DNA of 64,000 bases from Actinotalea subterranea. GTDB taxonomy: Bacteria; Actinomycetota; Actinomycetes; Actinomycetales; Cellulomonadaceae. The stretch's first letter is position 1. Each line of letters opens with the position of its first letter. Shown here piece after piece: positions 32,985 to 42,026 of this stretch. The position numbers and the translations under genes are program-made. Where the stretch lies: positions 527,821 to 591,820 of the forward strand of contig NZ_VTTP01000003.1 in the NCBI RefSeq assembly GCF_008364845.1, given 5' to 3'. The notes beneath the pieces were generated by a model. That model did no database searches and was not told the origin of the DNA. It saw only the letters and a list, made by a program, of their open reading frames with translations.

Positions 32985-33515
32985 TCACTCGCCGGTGGCG
33001 CCGTCGATCGACTCGCGGATGAGGTCGGCGTGCCCGTTGTGCCGGGCGTACTCCTCGATCATGTGGAGAAGGATCCAGCGCAGGCTGTACTGCTCGCCCG
33101 TGCGTCGGCTCGCCGTCACGGAGAGGTGGTCGAGGCCGCCCTGGCTGAGCGCCTCGTCGATGCCACGACGGGCCTGCGCGACCGCGTCGTCCATCAGCTG
33201 ACGCAGCTCCTCGGGAGTGTCGTCGTTCGCGGAATGGAGCTCCCAGTCAGGGTCGGCGTCCCAGTCCGCGGAGTCCCACGGTTCCCCCATCGGCTGGCCG
33301 TGGAGCACCTCGCTGATCCAGCTCACCTCCACCAGGGCCAGGTGCTTGAGCAGTCCACCCAGCGTGAGGGTCGACGGGGGATGGGTCCGGCGCAGCTGGT
33401 CCGCGCTGAGCCCGTCCACCTTCATCCGGAGGGTGTCCCGGTGATAGTCGAGGTAGGCCACGAGCATCGTGGCCTCGTCCGCGGCCAGGGGCGGGTCGGT
33501 TCGCTCGATCGTCAT
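32985..33515 (-). CDS. DinB/DUF664-family protein
   Basis: About 176 residues. The DUF664/MST signature LTLGGLLKHLALVEVSWI and the C-terminal histidine set LLHMIEEYARHNGHADLIRE are present; this is a DinB four-helix bundle with a metal site. The family includes mycothiol-dependent enzymes. GTG at 33533 or ATG at 33515 can start it. It is the second DinB-type protein in the window. Confidence 0.85.
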   Translation of the reverse strand: MTIERTDPPLAADEATMLVAYLDYHRDTLRMKVDGLSADQLRRTHPPSTLTLGGLLKHLALVEVSWISEVLHGQPMGEPWDSADWDADPDWELHSANDDTPEELRQLMDDAVAQARRGIDEALSQGGLDHLSVTASRRTGEQYSLRWILLHMIEEYARHNGHADLIRESIDGATGE

Positions 33516-33533
33516 CGGTCCAAACGTAGCCAC

Positions 33534-33720
33534 CGAGCCCGGGTCAAGGCATGCCGATTCCGGGTGCGCGCGAGGTGAGGCGGCCGTCGCGGGGTGAGGT
33601 CGCCGTTGTGGGTCGAGGCCGCCGTCGTGAACCGAGGTAGCCGGTTCGGACCGGCGCTCTCGGTCTCGGGGGGCGCTCTCGCGGTGCCGGGTCTGGCGGT
33701 CGGGCGGTGCAGGGGCGGTG
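33534..33720. other. Intergenic, low-complexity
   Basis: About 190 bases with GAGGTGAGGCGGCCGTCG-like repeats and no visible gene. Two GAGG(T/C)-GCCG-C units are tandem-like. Nothing else supported. Confidence 0.4.
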
Positions 33721-34593
33721 TCAGCAGTTGTGGGTGGTGCAGGTGTCTTGGACGAGGTGGGTGGGGGCTTCGACGGTGGTGATCGGGGCCGAGGTCGTGG
33801 TGGTGGTGGCGGTGCCGTTGATGGTGTGCCAGGTGGGGTCGTCGGCCAGGGTGTAGCGGCCGGTGTAGGTGGTGGTCAGGGTGATGGTCCAGGTCCCGAC
33901 CTTCGTGTAGGGGTGGGTGACGTCGTGGTCGGGGTAGGGGTGGCCGGGGCTGGTGGTGGTGATGGTGGTGCCGTCGCCGAAGTCCCACGTGTAGGAGGTA
34001 GGTGTGGCTTCGACCTGGACGGGGACGCCGAGGAGGTCGGTGGTCAGGGTCTGGGCGGGGGCCTGGGTGTAGGCGATCGCGGGCATCGTGACCAGGTGCT
34101 CACCCGTGGCGGGTTGGATGCCCAGGACGGGTGGGGCCAGGGGTAGGCGGCGGAAGTCCTCCGCGGTGAAGACCGGGGTGTAGTCGGCGGGGCAGGTCCA
34201 GCCCATCACGTTGCGCCACGGCCCCCACGCCGTCGTCGCGGTGGCGCGTTCGCGCATCCACAACGGTTGGACGGGTTCCTCACCCTCACAGCCGGGCAGG
34301 GCACTGAACTCCGCCGGCGAAGACACCGGCAAGCACACACCACTACCGGCCTCCGTCCCGACCGCCGACGGATCACAGTCCGCCATCCGCTTGAACTCCC
34401 GCAGGCGGACGGCGGGATCCGTCGCTGCCGCCTCCGCCTCGGCTCCCGCGGCCGCATGGGCGTTCATCTCCACGGCGTCGTCCTTGGCCTCCCCGCCGAT
34501 GTGAGGCGGACCGGCGTACGCGGGCGTGCCCAGAAGGACCACCAGGGCGACGACGGCCGCCGACAGCCCCGCGCCGCGTGTACGTGCGGTCAA
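33721..34593 (-). CDS. Secreted protein with a PKD-like domain
   Basis: 290 residues from a TTG at 34593. The signal peptide (ARTRGAGLSAAVVALVVLLGTPAYAG) ends at an AYA site. The middle contains two cysteine pairs (ADC...VCL; GCEG...WTC). A PKD-type beta-sandwich starts at YTWDFGDGTTITTTSP and continues with VTHPYTKVGTWTITLTTTY. A short Cys-containing tail ends the protein. TTG is inferred because it overlaps the lipoprotein stop (TTGA), the typical coupling in this genome; the frame further upstream is antisense to the lipoprotein gene. It is a probable surface adhesion or carbohydrate-associated protein. Confidence 0.75.
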   Translation of the reverse strand: MTARTRGAGLSAAVVALVVLLGTPAYAGPPHIGGEAKDDAVEMNAHAAAGAEAEAAATDPAVRLREFKRMADCDPSAVGTEAGSGVCLPVSSPAEFSALPGCEGEEPVQPLWMRERATATTAWGPWRNVMGWTCPADYTPVFTAEDFRRLPLAPPVLGIQPATGEHLVTMPAIAYTQAPAQTLTTDLLGVPVQVEATPTSYTWDFGDGTTITTTSPGHPYPDHDVTHPYTKVGTWTITLTTTYTGRYTLADDPTWHTINGTATTTTTSAPITTVEAPTHLVQDTCTTHNC

Positions 34594-35174
34594 GCGACTG
34601 AGGTCTCGAAGTCGACTCCCCGAACCGTCCACGATCCACCCTGCGCCAGCACGACGACGGTCAGTGCGTAGTCGCCCGGCTCGGAGGCGCTGATGACGTT
34701 TCCCTTGGTGTCGTACTCGTGTCCTGCGTCTTGGGTAGCGGACGCTGTGACGGAGAAGTGGCCGGTCGTCAGCTCGGCGACGGCAACGTCCCGAACGGTC
34801 AAGATGCCGCCGTCCGCGCGGTTCCCGTTCGCGCTCATCTCCTCGACGTTCGAGACGACGCTCGCGCAGAACTCGCACTCGGGGTGGCTCAGGGCCCGCC
34901 ACTCGGTCAGGTCCCTGGTGGCATACACGTACGGGTAGAGCTCGAGGAAGTAGGTCGCGACCGCCTCGGCGGTGGCGTCGTCAACCTGGCTCATGTCCGG
35001 CCGCTCGGGCGGGATCGCAGCCTCGGGCGTCGGCGTCGGAGTAGGGGTCGGGCTCGGCGTGACAGACGGGGACGGCGGCTCCGTCGTCGGCGGATCACCG
35101 GCCTGACCGGTGCAGCCCACCGTCAGCATGACGGCGAGCACCGCGAACGTGAGTCCCAGCTTCCCCCTGCGCAC
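34590..35174 (-). CDS. DUF6318-family lipoprotein, copy 2
   Basis: 194 residues. GTG start, lipobox LTVGC, and a Pro/Thr-rich linker with a TPTPTPTPTP run precede the DUF6318 domain (LELYPYVYATRDLTEWRALSHPECEFCASVVSN). It is a paralog of the lipoprotein at 32265-32873. The stop overlaps the TTG of the PKD-like protein, so the two are co-translated and may work together at the cell surface. Confidence 0.86.
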   Translation of the reverse strand: MRRGKLGLTFAVLAVMLTVGCTGQAGDPPTTEPPSPSVTPSPTPTPTPTPEAAIPPERPDMSQVDDATAEAVATYFLELYPYVYATRDLTEWRALSHPECEFCASVVSNVEEMSANGNRADGGILTVRDVAVAELTTGHFSVTASATQDAGHEYDTKGNVISASEPGDYALTVVVLAQGGSWTVRGVDFETSVA

Positions 35175-35255
35175 GCGCCAGAACCTAGCGTGAACCGGGC
35201 ATACCGGTCAGTCGATCCAGCCACCTGTGGACGACGGCCGACGTGCCAAGCGCGG

Positions 35256-35777
35256 TCAGCGGTCGGGCAGGAGCGCGGCCGACGCGAGCGACAACGCGCC
35301 CATCAAGGCGCCGGCGACCACACCGATCCGCGCGTGCGGGTGGCCGACTCCACGGGAGCCGAGCCGTTCGCCGAAGCGGTAGATGCCGCGCTCTGCCGCG
35401 ACGGTGCCGACGGCGATCCCGGCGAGCGCCGCGACCCCGGCGGTCACGAGGGCGACCTGACGGGCCGACGGGAGGCGTCCGTCGGTCTCGCCGTCGGCGC
35501 TGATCGTCGAGGCGTCGAGCACGGGAGCCGTGCCGGTCAGTGCGCGGATGCGACCGAGGGCGTCGTCGGCGCGGCTCGGTTCGTCCTGGGCGGCAGCCTG
35601 TGCGGTGGCCCGGGTGGCCTGCGCGCTGGCGATCGCCAGGACGGGAACCATGAGCCCGGTCTTGGCGACGGCCCGGCCGCGACGCGTCCCGACGGCGTCG
35701 GGCAGCGCGTACCAGGCGAAGGTGACGGCCGCTGAGACGAGAGCCTCGGCGGCGTCGAGACGGGTGATCGTGCGCAT
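35256..35777 (-). CDS. Hypothetical membrane protein
   Basis: 173 residues, unassigned. It starts MRTITRLDAAEALVSAAV with a first membrane segment near 10-28; a second and third hydrophobic span occur near residues 39-60 and 110-130, and a last one near 150-170. A charged loop between them is rich in Asp/Arg. The start ATG at 35777 directly precedes a typical membrane segment. It stands between the lipoprotein pair and the MazG-like gene. Confidence 0.6.
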   Translation of the reverse strand: MRTITRLDAAEALVSAAVTFAWYALPDAVGTRRGRAVAKTGLMVPVLAIASAQATRATAQAAAQDEPSRADDALGRIRALTGTAPVLDASTISADGETDGRLPSARQVALVTAGVAALAGIAVGTVAAERGIYRFGERLGSRGVGHPHARIGVVAGALMGALSLASAALLPDR

Positions 35778-35912
35778 CGTGTCCCCCCAAGGTGGTCGTC
35801 GTCTGCCGGGACAACGGGGTAGGGAGGGTCGGGGTTCCCGCTCGTCCCGGCCTGAGCACGGAGCGGGCGGCGTCAGCAGTCCCGCTTGCCCTGATGCGCG
35901 AGGCGGGGTCGG

Positions 35913-36275
35913 CTAGACCTTGTCGGGCGCGACCCCCCGGAACTCGTCGACCGGGAACCTGGTCAGCGACGCCGCGTGCTTGGTGCGTGCAGCCTCCATC
36001 AGGTCGATGTCGAGGACGTCGGCGAGCCGCACGAGGTACAGCAGCACGTCAGCGATCTCCTGGCTCACACGCTCCCGGCGGCCCGCGTCCTCCACAGCGG
36101 CGATCGCCGCATCGGCGGGCAACCACTGGAACAGCTCGGCGAGCTCTCCGACCTCGCCGACAAGGGCAAGGATGAGCGACTTGGGGTCGTGGAACGTCGC
36201 CCACTGGCGTTCCTCAGTCAGCTCCCGCATGAGACGGGTCAGCTCGGCGATCTGGGGCTCCGGCGTCGTGCTCAC
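35913..36275 (-). CDS. MazG-like nucleotide pyrophosphohydrolase
   Basis: About 120 residues. The all-alpha NTP-PPase fold signature is clear: SLILALVGEVGELAELFQWL and SQEIADVLLYLVRLADVLDIDL give the EVGEL and EIAD metal-binding helices. Such enzymes hydrolyze aberrant or modified NTPs. GTG at 36275 is used; ATG at 36311 is an alternative, and neither has a strong ribosome site. The position beside a helicase-nuclease gene on the opposite strand may be chance. Confidence 0.83.
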   Translation of the reverse strand: MSTTPEPQIAELTRLMRELTEERQWATFHDPKSLILALVGEVGELAELFQWLPADAAIAAVEDAGRRERVSQEIADVLLYLVRLADVLDIDLMEAARTKHAASLTRFPVDEFRGVAPDKV

Positions 36276-36479
36276 CACGTCACTGTGGCACGCCAGGCGA
36301 CGGTGACTCATCGCTCGGCCCGTGTGCCGCGGCGCCGGTACGGGGGAAGCAGGCTAGTGTCCGCCGGGTAAGCGGGCCGACGGACTTCCGCCGCGCGTCC
36401 TCACCGGGCGCCACAGGACATGTCCCCTCCGCACGATCCTTCGTGCTGCCAGGGGACGACGTCGGTGGGCTTGAACCGG

Positions 36480-38339
36480 ATGAGCGCTGCCGCGCTTGCG
36501 GCGATGACGGACAAGGACGCGACCGAGCTGGAGCGGGTCCTCGCGGAGCACTTCTTCGGCAGCGGCTGGGGCGCGCCGGGCGCCGGTGAGCGGCGTTCGT
36601 GGCGCAACAGCCTGCCCGTCCTCGCTCGGGACCTCCAGGACGCCGGCCTGGGCGGTGTTGAGGTCATCCTCGAGCACCGCCTGCCATTGAGCAGCAAGCG
36701 GGCCGACGTCGTGCTCGCCGGTGTGCACCCACGATCAGGGGCGCCGTCGTACGTGGTGGTCGAGCTCAAGCAGTGGGCGAACGCGCACCGCTGGGAGGAC
36801 AGCGACACGCTCGTCGAGGTCGACGGCGCCCCCTACCGGCCGTCGCTGCACCCGGCCGTGCAGGTCGCCGGGTACGTGGACTACCTGCGGGACTTCACAG
36901 CCACGCTGTCAGAGGCGCCCGATGCCGTCACGGGAGTCGCGTACCTGCACAACGCCACGGACTACGGCATCGAGGACCTGCGCGTCATGCCCGCGGCCCA
37001 GGACGCACGCCTCGTCACCGGACAGCGTCGCGCCGACCTGCACGAGCTCCTGCGCTCACGCCTCGCGCCGGAGCCGGGGGCGGCCGCAGCCGACGAGCTG
37101 CTCGGCTCGGCCATCCGACCGTCGAAGCAGCTGCTCCGCGTCGCCGCGAAGGAGATCCGGGAACGGGAGCAGTTCGTTCTGCTCGACGAGCAGCGGGTCG
37201 CCTACGAGCTCGTGCTGGCCGCGGTTGACGGCGCGCGCCATGCCGACGCGAAGACGGTGATCGTGGTCGCGGGCGGACCGGGGAGCGGCAAGAGCGTGAT
37301 CGCCCTGTCTCTGCTCGGAGAGCTCGCGCGGCAAGGCCGCTCCGTCCTCCATGCGACCGGCTCCAAGTCGTTCACCCAGACGCTGCGGCAGGTGGCGGGC
37401 AAGGGCTCCACGCGCACCAAGGACCTCTTCAAGTACTTCAACAGCTTCATGACGGCGGAGAAGAACGGCCTGGAGGTGCTGATCCTCGACGAGGCGCACC
37501 GCCTCCGCGAGAAGTCCGTCAACCGGTACACGCCCAAGCCGTTGCGCGAGAGGGCGCGCCCGCAGATCGAGGAGCTGCTCGACGCTGCGCGCGTGCCCGT
37601 CTTCCTGCTCGACCAGTACCAGGTGGTGCGCCCGGGGGAGATGGGCAGCGTGCCCGACATCGAGCAGGCTGCTGCCGCGCGTGGGCTCGAGGTGCGCCAC
37701 GTCGACCTCAACGCGCAGTACCGGGCGGGCGGGAGCGAGAAGTACATCGACTGGGTTCTGCGGCTGCTCGGGCTGCGCGGGGACGGGCCGGTCGAGTGGC
37801 GCGACGAGCCGTACTTCAGCGTCGAGGTCGCCGACTCGCCTGCCGAGATGGAGGCGCGTCTGACCGGACTGCTCGCCCAGGGCTACGGGGCCCGTATGAC
37901 CGCCGGGTACTGCTGGCCGTGGAGCGATCCGCGCATGGACGGGACACTCGTGCCCGACGTCCAGGTCGGCTCCTGGTCGCGACCGTGGAACCTCAAGAGC
38001 GACCGCTCGGTGGGCGGTGCGCCGCCCTCGTCGCTGTGGGCGACCGATCCTGCGGGCTTCGGGCAGGTCGGGTGCGTCTACACGGCGCAGGGCTTCGAGT
38101 ACGACTGGAACGGCGTGATCATCGGGCCCGACCTGGTGTGGCGCGGCGACAGGTTGGTCGCGCGGCGCGAGCACAACAAGGACCCGGACTTCCGGAGCCG
38201 GGCGAGTGTCGATGACGCGACGTTCGACCGACTCGTCCGGCACGTCTACAAGGTGCTGCTCACGCGCGGGATGGTCGGGACGGTGCTGTACTCCGCCGAC
38301 GAGGAGACGCGGGAGATGCTGCGGGCGACCGCGCGCTGA
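36480..38339 (+). CDS. PD-(D/E)xK nuclease-like plus DUF2075 (Schlafen-type) helicase protein
   Basis: About 619 residues. The N-terminal half carries a likely PD-(D/E)xK core: SKRADVVLAG (Asp) then SYVVVELKQW (E-x-K), and ADVVL matches the Asp position. From near residue 258 the helicase-type P-loop domain begins: Walker A GGPGSGKS near 265, Walker B VLILDEAHRL near 337, a QAYR-type (LNAQYRAGG) motif and a final TAQGFEYDWNGVIIGPDL. DUF2075 (SLFN group 3) proteins are often found in defence regions. ATG 36480 or 36420 possible. Nuclease activity is inferred from motif order. Confidence 0.82.
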   Translation: MSAAALAAMTDKDATELERVLAEHFFGSGWGAPGAGERRSWRNSLPVLARDLQDAGLGGVEVILEHRLPLSSKRADVVLAGVHPRSGAPSYVVVELKQWANAHRWEDSDTLVEVDGAPYRPSLHPAVQVAGYVDYLRDFTATLSEAPDAVTGVAYLHNATDYGIEDLRVMPAAQDARLVTGQRRADLHELLRSRLAPEPGAAAADELLGSAIRPSKQLLRVAAKEIREREQFVLLDEQRVAYELVLAAVDGARHADAKTVIVVAGGPGSGKSVIALSLLGELARQGRSVLHATGSKSFTQTLRQVAGKGSTRTKDLFKYFNSFMTAEKNGLEVLILDEAHRLREKSVNRYTPKPLRERARPQIEELLDAARVPVFLLDQYQVVRPGEMGSVPDIEQAAAARGLEVRHVDLNAQYRAGGSEKYIDWVLRLLGLRGDGPVEWRDEPYFSVEVADSPAEMEARLTGLLAQGYGARMTAGYCWPWSDPRMDGTLVPDVQVGSWSRPWNLKSDRSVGGAPPSSLWATDPAGFGQVGCVYTAQGFEYDWNGVIIGPDLVWRGDRLVARREHNKDPDFRSRASVDDATFDRLVRHVYKVLLTRGMVGTVLYSADEETREMLRATAR

Positions 38340-38350
38340 CGACATCCGCC

Positions 38351-38388
38351 GAGTCGGGTGTGCGGACGCGGTCTGGCACACCCGACTC
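38351..38388. terminator. Bidirectional hairpin terminator
   Basis: GAGTCGGGTGTGC at 38351-38363 pairs perfectly with GCACACCCGACTC at 38376-38388, loop 12 bases. It lies between the convergent DUF2075 and DUF1778 genes. No U-run is seen, as is common in high-GC actinobacteria. Confidence 0.75.
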
Positions 38389-38394
38389 CGGGAG

Positions 38395-38703
38395 TCAGCG
38401 AGTTGGTACCTGGGTCCGCGTCGTGAACTGCGAGGTGCGGGCAGCACGAATGAGCGCGGCAAGCTCAGGGACAACGCGCGGCTCCGCATCCAGGGCGGCG
38501 TCGATCTGGGCTGCCTCTGTGGGCGTGAGCCGCATGACACGCTCCGTGACCAGCACGAAGCGCGCCTGATCCATCGCTGCGCCGAGCACGAAGGACCTCA
38601 CATCTTGCTGCTGCGCTGCGGCGGCCTCGCGAATAGTCGCGAGGGCTTCAGGGGTGAGGCGCATGTTGAGGCGTGCGGAACGGTCAGTGGCAGAAGTGGG
38701 CAT
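38395..38703 (-). CDS. DUF1778 (TacA-type) antitoxin
   Basis: 102 residues. The N-terminal ribbon-helix-helix is ARLNMRLTPEALATIREAAA, then DVRSFVLGAAMDQARFVL. This is the DUF1778/TacA family, whose partners are GNAT acetyltransferase toxins that acetylate aminoacyl-tRNA. No GNAT gene is adjacent, so it is orphan or its toxin is elsewhere or lost. ATG at 38703 is chosen. A palindromic operator candidate lies just upstream. Confidence 0.82.
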   Translation of the reverse strand: MPTSATDRSARLNMRLTPEALATIREAAAAQQQDVRSFVLGAAMDQARFVLVTERVMRLTPTEAAQIDAALDAEPRVVPELAALIRAARTSQFTTRTQVPTR

Positions 38704-38729
38704 CGTGAGCGAACCTCCGTGCGCACACT

Positions 38730-38748
38730 GTACGTACGACGTGCGTAC
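38730..38748. promoter_or_regulatory. Candidate operator of the DUF1778 gene
   Basis: GTACGTACGACGTGCGTAC is a near-palindrome (16 of 19 bases symmetric) with GTACG/CGTAC arms, about 27 bases upstream of the ATG at 38703. Ribbon-helix-helix antitoxins bind such dyads and autoregulate. Confidence 0.5.
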
Positions 38749-38826
38749 GGGGGCCGACCGGGTACCGGCCGCCCCGGCGTCCCCAGCCCCGTGCACGGAC
38801 CACGCCCCTCCGGGCAGGATGGGCAC

Positions 38827-41412
38827 GTGCCGACCGCAGACCTCCCCGAGTGGCTCGAGACGCTCGACGGTCCGGCCCTGGAGCACCTGGTCGTGCTGCG
38901 GCCCGACGTGCTGCTCGGCGCCCCGGTCCGTGACCTCGCGGACCTCGCCGACCGCCTCACCCACCCGGCGTCCGTCGCGACGGTGCTGCGCGAGCTGCCC
39001 ACGCCCGCCCTGCAGGCCCTCGAGGTGATCACCGCTCTTGGCGCCGGCGCCTCTTCCGCCACGGTCGCGGCCCTCCTCGACCGGGGCGCGCGGAGCGCCG
39101 AGGACCACTCCGAGGCGGTTGCCGGCTGGGTCGAGCACCTGGTCGCCTGCGCTCTGGTCTGGCCCGACGGCGGCGACCGCCTACGACCGAACCCAGGGGT
39201 CCTCGTCGTCCTCGACACCCCGCTCGACCTGGGCGTCCCGGGCGTGCTGCTCGTCGGACAGACCTCCGCCGCTGAGCTCCATAAGGTCGCCCGACGCTGG
39301 GGGCTCGACGTGCCCAAGCGGAAGGCCGAGCTCGTCGACGCGGTGCTGACGGAGCTCGGTGATGCTGCCTTCGTCCGTCGCGTCGCCGGTGCGGCGCCGT
39401 CGGGCGTGACCGAGGTGCTCCTCGACCGGTCGGCTGCGGCCGTCGCGCGCATGGGGCGCGGCTGGTCGGCGCGCGGCCCGTACGGCGACGACGACACCGA
39501 CGAGCCGGCCCTGCCCGCGTACCTGAGCAGCCCCGCAGCCTTCGGCCAGTACCGCGTCGCCGCCACCTGGGCGATCGACAACGGGCTCGCCTACGGCCCC
39601 CGGTTCGACCCGTACGACGCCCAGCTGCCGACCGAGGTCCTGCTGGCCCTCGCCGACCCCGGCGCACGGGCGCCGTTCGCGCCGGAGCCGCCCTCCGTTC
39701 CGACGGCCCCGGTGGCGCCCGAACGGGTCGCCGCTGAGGCGTCGTCGGCGCTCACCGAGCTCATGAGCACCGTGATGGCGGTGCTCGAGCACCTGTCGCG
39801 CACGCCCGTGCCGCTCCTGAAGACGCGCGGTGTCGGCGCCCGTGAGCTCACGCGACTGGGCAAGGCCGTCGGTGGCGCGGCGCCCGACGTCCGGCTCGCG
39901 CTCGAGCTGACCGCCCACGTCGGGCTGCTGCAGTCCGACGACGCAGGACGTCTCGGTGTCGGCGAGGACTTCGCGCGGTGGCGTTCTCAGGTGCCCGCGC
40001 GTCGGGCGGTCGACCTCCTGCAGGCGTGGGCCGACCTGCCGTACGCCCCCACCGAGGAGCGGGACGCGGACGGCAAGGCGATGCCGGCGCTGTCCCGCCT
40101 CGACGTGAGCGACGCCGCCGTCGCTGCCCGCGCCATGATGCTCGGGGTGCTCCAGGACCTGCCCGACGGCGCGGGCGCCACGTCGTCGGACACCGTCGCC
40201 GGGGCGGCGACATGGCGGCTGCCCGTCGTCGTCGGCGGGTCCGGGACGCACGCCGTGCGGCTCGCTCTCGCCGAGGCGGAACGGCTGGGCCTGGTCGCCC
40301 TCGGCGCGCTCTCCGCCGTCGGCCGCACGATGCTCGCCGGGGGTGGCGGCGAGGACCTGACCGCCGGGTACGCCGGGATGCTCCCGGAGGTTCAGACCCG
40401 CGCCGTCGTGGGCTCGGACCTGACGGTGGTCGTCATGGGCAGTCCGGCACCGGAGGTCGTCGACCTGCTGGACGCCGTCGCCCACCGCGAGGCACGTGGC
40501 CAGGCGTCGACATGGCGCATCTCCGCGGCCAGCGTCCGCGAGGCGCTCGACGCCGGGTACGAGGTCGACGACATGCTCTCGGCCCTGCGCCGCGTGGCGG
40601 GCGGCGACCTGCCGCAGGCGCTCGAGTACCTCGTGCACGACGTCGCGCGCCGCCACGGCCACATGAGCGTGCGACCCGCCGCGGCCGTCGTCCTGAGCCC
40701 TGACGAGGCCCTGACCGCGCAGGTCGCAGCCGACCGGTCTCTGCGTCGCCTCGGGCTGCACGCCGTCGCGCCGACCGTCGTCGTGGCGTCCGCGCCGGTC
40801 GCGGAGGTCCTCGCCGGCCTGCGCGCCGCCGGGTACCTGCCCGTCGAGGTCCAGGCCGACGGCGCTCCCGTCGTCGCGCTGCAGAGACTCGCCTCCCCCG
40901 CTGACCGGCAAGGTTCGCCCGACGACGACCACGCCGCACGCGGTGCGATGCACGAGGGCCCCGCGTCAGCCGGCGCCGATCCGGCCGCACCGGTGCTCGA
41001 CGACGCCGACGCTGCCTTGTCCCGGTGGGCCGAGGACCTCGCGGACCTGGCCGACGCCGGGCCGCACAGCACCTACGCCCCGCCCGCCCCGGAGTCCCCG
41101 GACGCGCTCGTCTCGCGGCTGCTGCGCGGTGAGGCCCCTCCTGTGCGCGACGACGTCACCGAGCTGGAGCGCGTCCTCGCGCACGAGGCGACCCGCTTGG
41201 CGCCGTTCGAGGTGCACCAGCTCGCCCACGCCGTCACGCACGGCCTTGCCGTGCGGATCCGCTACCGGTCCCGGACCGGGGGCGTGACCGTGCGCATGGT
41301 CTCCGACCTCGAGGTGCGCCACGGCTACCTCATCGGGTGGTGCCACCTTCGCGAAGACGCACGGTCGTTCGTGCTCTCGAGCATCCTCGGCGTGATCGCC
41401 GAACCGGGCTGA
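38827..41412 (+). CDS. XPB/Ssl2-like helicase-associated domain protein
   Basis: 861 residues. It is the actinobacterial helicase-C-associated protein that usually lies beside an XPB-type DEAD helicase gene, with an Ssl2/XPB-like domain (ADRSLRRLGLHAVAPTVVVAS near residue 640) and a C-terminal WYL-like beta domain (AVRIRYRSRTGGVTV and LIGWCHLREDARSFVLSSI). The N-terminal 200 residues are helical. The start GTG at 38827 has no strong ribosome site. No helicase partner is visible in this window. Role: likely DNA repair, unproven. Confidence 0.82.
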   Translation: MPTADLPEWLETLDGPALEHLVVLRPDVLLGAPVRDLADLADRLTHPASVATVLRELPTPALQALEVITALGAGASSATVAALLDRGARSAEDHSEAVAGWVEHLVACALVWPDGGDRLRPNPGVLVVLDTPLDLGVPGVLLVGQTSAAELHKVARRWGLDVPKRKAELVDAVLTELGDAAFVRRVAGAAPSGVTEVLLDRSAAAVARMGRGWSARGPYGDDDTDEPALPAYLSSPAAFGQYRVAATWAIDNGLAYGPRFDPYDAQLPTEVLLALADPGARAPFAPEPPSVPTAPVAPERVAAEASSALTELMSTVMAVLEHLSRTPVPLLKTRGVGARELTRLGKAVGGAAPDVRLALELTAHVGLLQSDDAGRLGVGEDFARWRSQVPARRAVDLLQAWADLPYAPTEERDADGKAMPALSRLDVSDAAVAARAMMLGVLQDLPDGAGATSSDTVAGAATWRLPVVVGGSGTHAVRLALAEAERLGLVALGALSAVGRTMLAGGGGEDLTAGYAGMLPEVQTRAVVGSDLTVVVMGSPAPEVVDLLDAVAHREARGQASTWRISAASVREALDAGYEVDDMLSALRRVAGGDLPQALEYLVHDVARRHGHMSVRPAAAVVLSPDEALTAQVAADRSLRRLGLHAVAPTVVVASAPVAEVLAGLRAAGYLPVEVQADGAPVVALQRLASPADRQGSPDDDHAARGAMHEGPASAGADPAAPVLDDADAALSRWAEDLADLADAGPHSTYAPPAPESPDALVSRLLRGEAPPVRDDVTELERVLAHEATRLAPFEVHQLAHAVTHGLAVRIRYRSRTGGVTVRMVSDLEVRHGYLIGWCHLREDARSFVLSSILGVIAEPG

Positions 41413-41497
41413 CTGCGCGGGGTCGGGCACCCGCCGCGCGCCTGACCGCCGCGCGCGCGAGGATGGCGGTCCGTCGACGTCGACAGGAGGCGCCACC

Positions 41498-41932
41498 GTG
41501 CCGAGCAGGTTCACCCTCGTGGCCATGAACACCGTCCACCGCGCGATGATCGCCGTGTCGTTCGGTCGGCTCGGGTGGCGCATCGGGACCACGCCCGTGC
41601 TCGAGCTGACGACGGTCGGCCGCAAGACCGGGCGGCCGCGCTCGACCATGCTGACGTCGCCGCGTCAGATCGGGGACGCGCTCGTCGTGGTCGCCTCACG
41701 CGGCGGCGACGACCATCACCCCGCCTGGTTCCTCAACATCGAGGCGAACCCCGACGTGCGGGTCGCGCTCGCCGGCCGGCCGGCGGTCCCGATGAAGGCC
41801 CGCGTGATGTCCGACACCGAACGCGCCGACCTGTGGCCCCGGATCACCTCGACCCACACCCACTACGCCGGCTACCAGCGCAAGACCGACCGCGTGATCC
41901 CCCTCGTGCTTCTGGAACCCGTCGAGGGCTGA
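41498..41932 (+). CDS. Deazaflavin-dependent nitroreductase family protein (DDN-like)
   Basis: 144 residues. It matches the small F420-binding beta-barrel family: LELTTVGRKTGRPRSTMLTSP, VVVASRGGDDHHPAWFLNIEANPDVRV and TDRVIPLVLLEPV. In mycobacteria related proteins use F420H2. GTG at 41498 is supported by GGAGG eight bases before. It stands alone, with convergent permease operon downstream. Substrate unknown. Confidence 0.86.
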   Translation: MPSRFTLVAMNTVHRAMIAVSFGRLGWRIGTTPVLELTTVGRKTGRPRSTMLTSPRQIGDALVVVASRGGDDHHPAWFLNIEANPDVRVALAGRPAVPMKARVMSDTERADLWPRITSTHTHYAGYQRKTDRVIPLVLLEPVEG

Positions 41933-42026
41933 GCGCGACGAACGAGCCGGGCGCCTGATCGGCGACGCACCCTCCCGGAAGCCCGCGCGTCCCAGTGATC
42001 GGTGGGACCCGGCCGCGGGGTCGCCG

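Noticed and set aside
38395..39138. DUF1778 gene extended to a 247-codon frame
   Set aside because: The added N-terminus is antisense to the next gene and contains the operator; the ribbon-helix-helix starts at ATG 38703.
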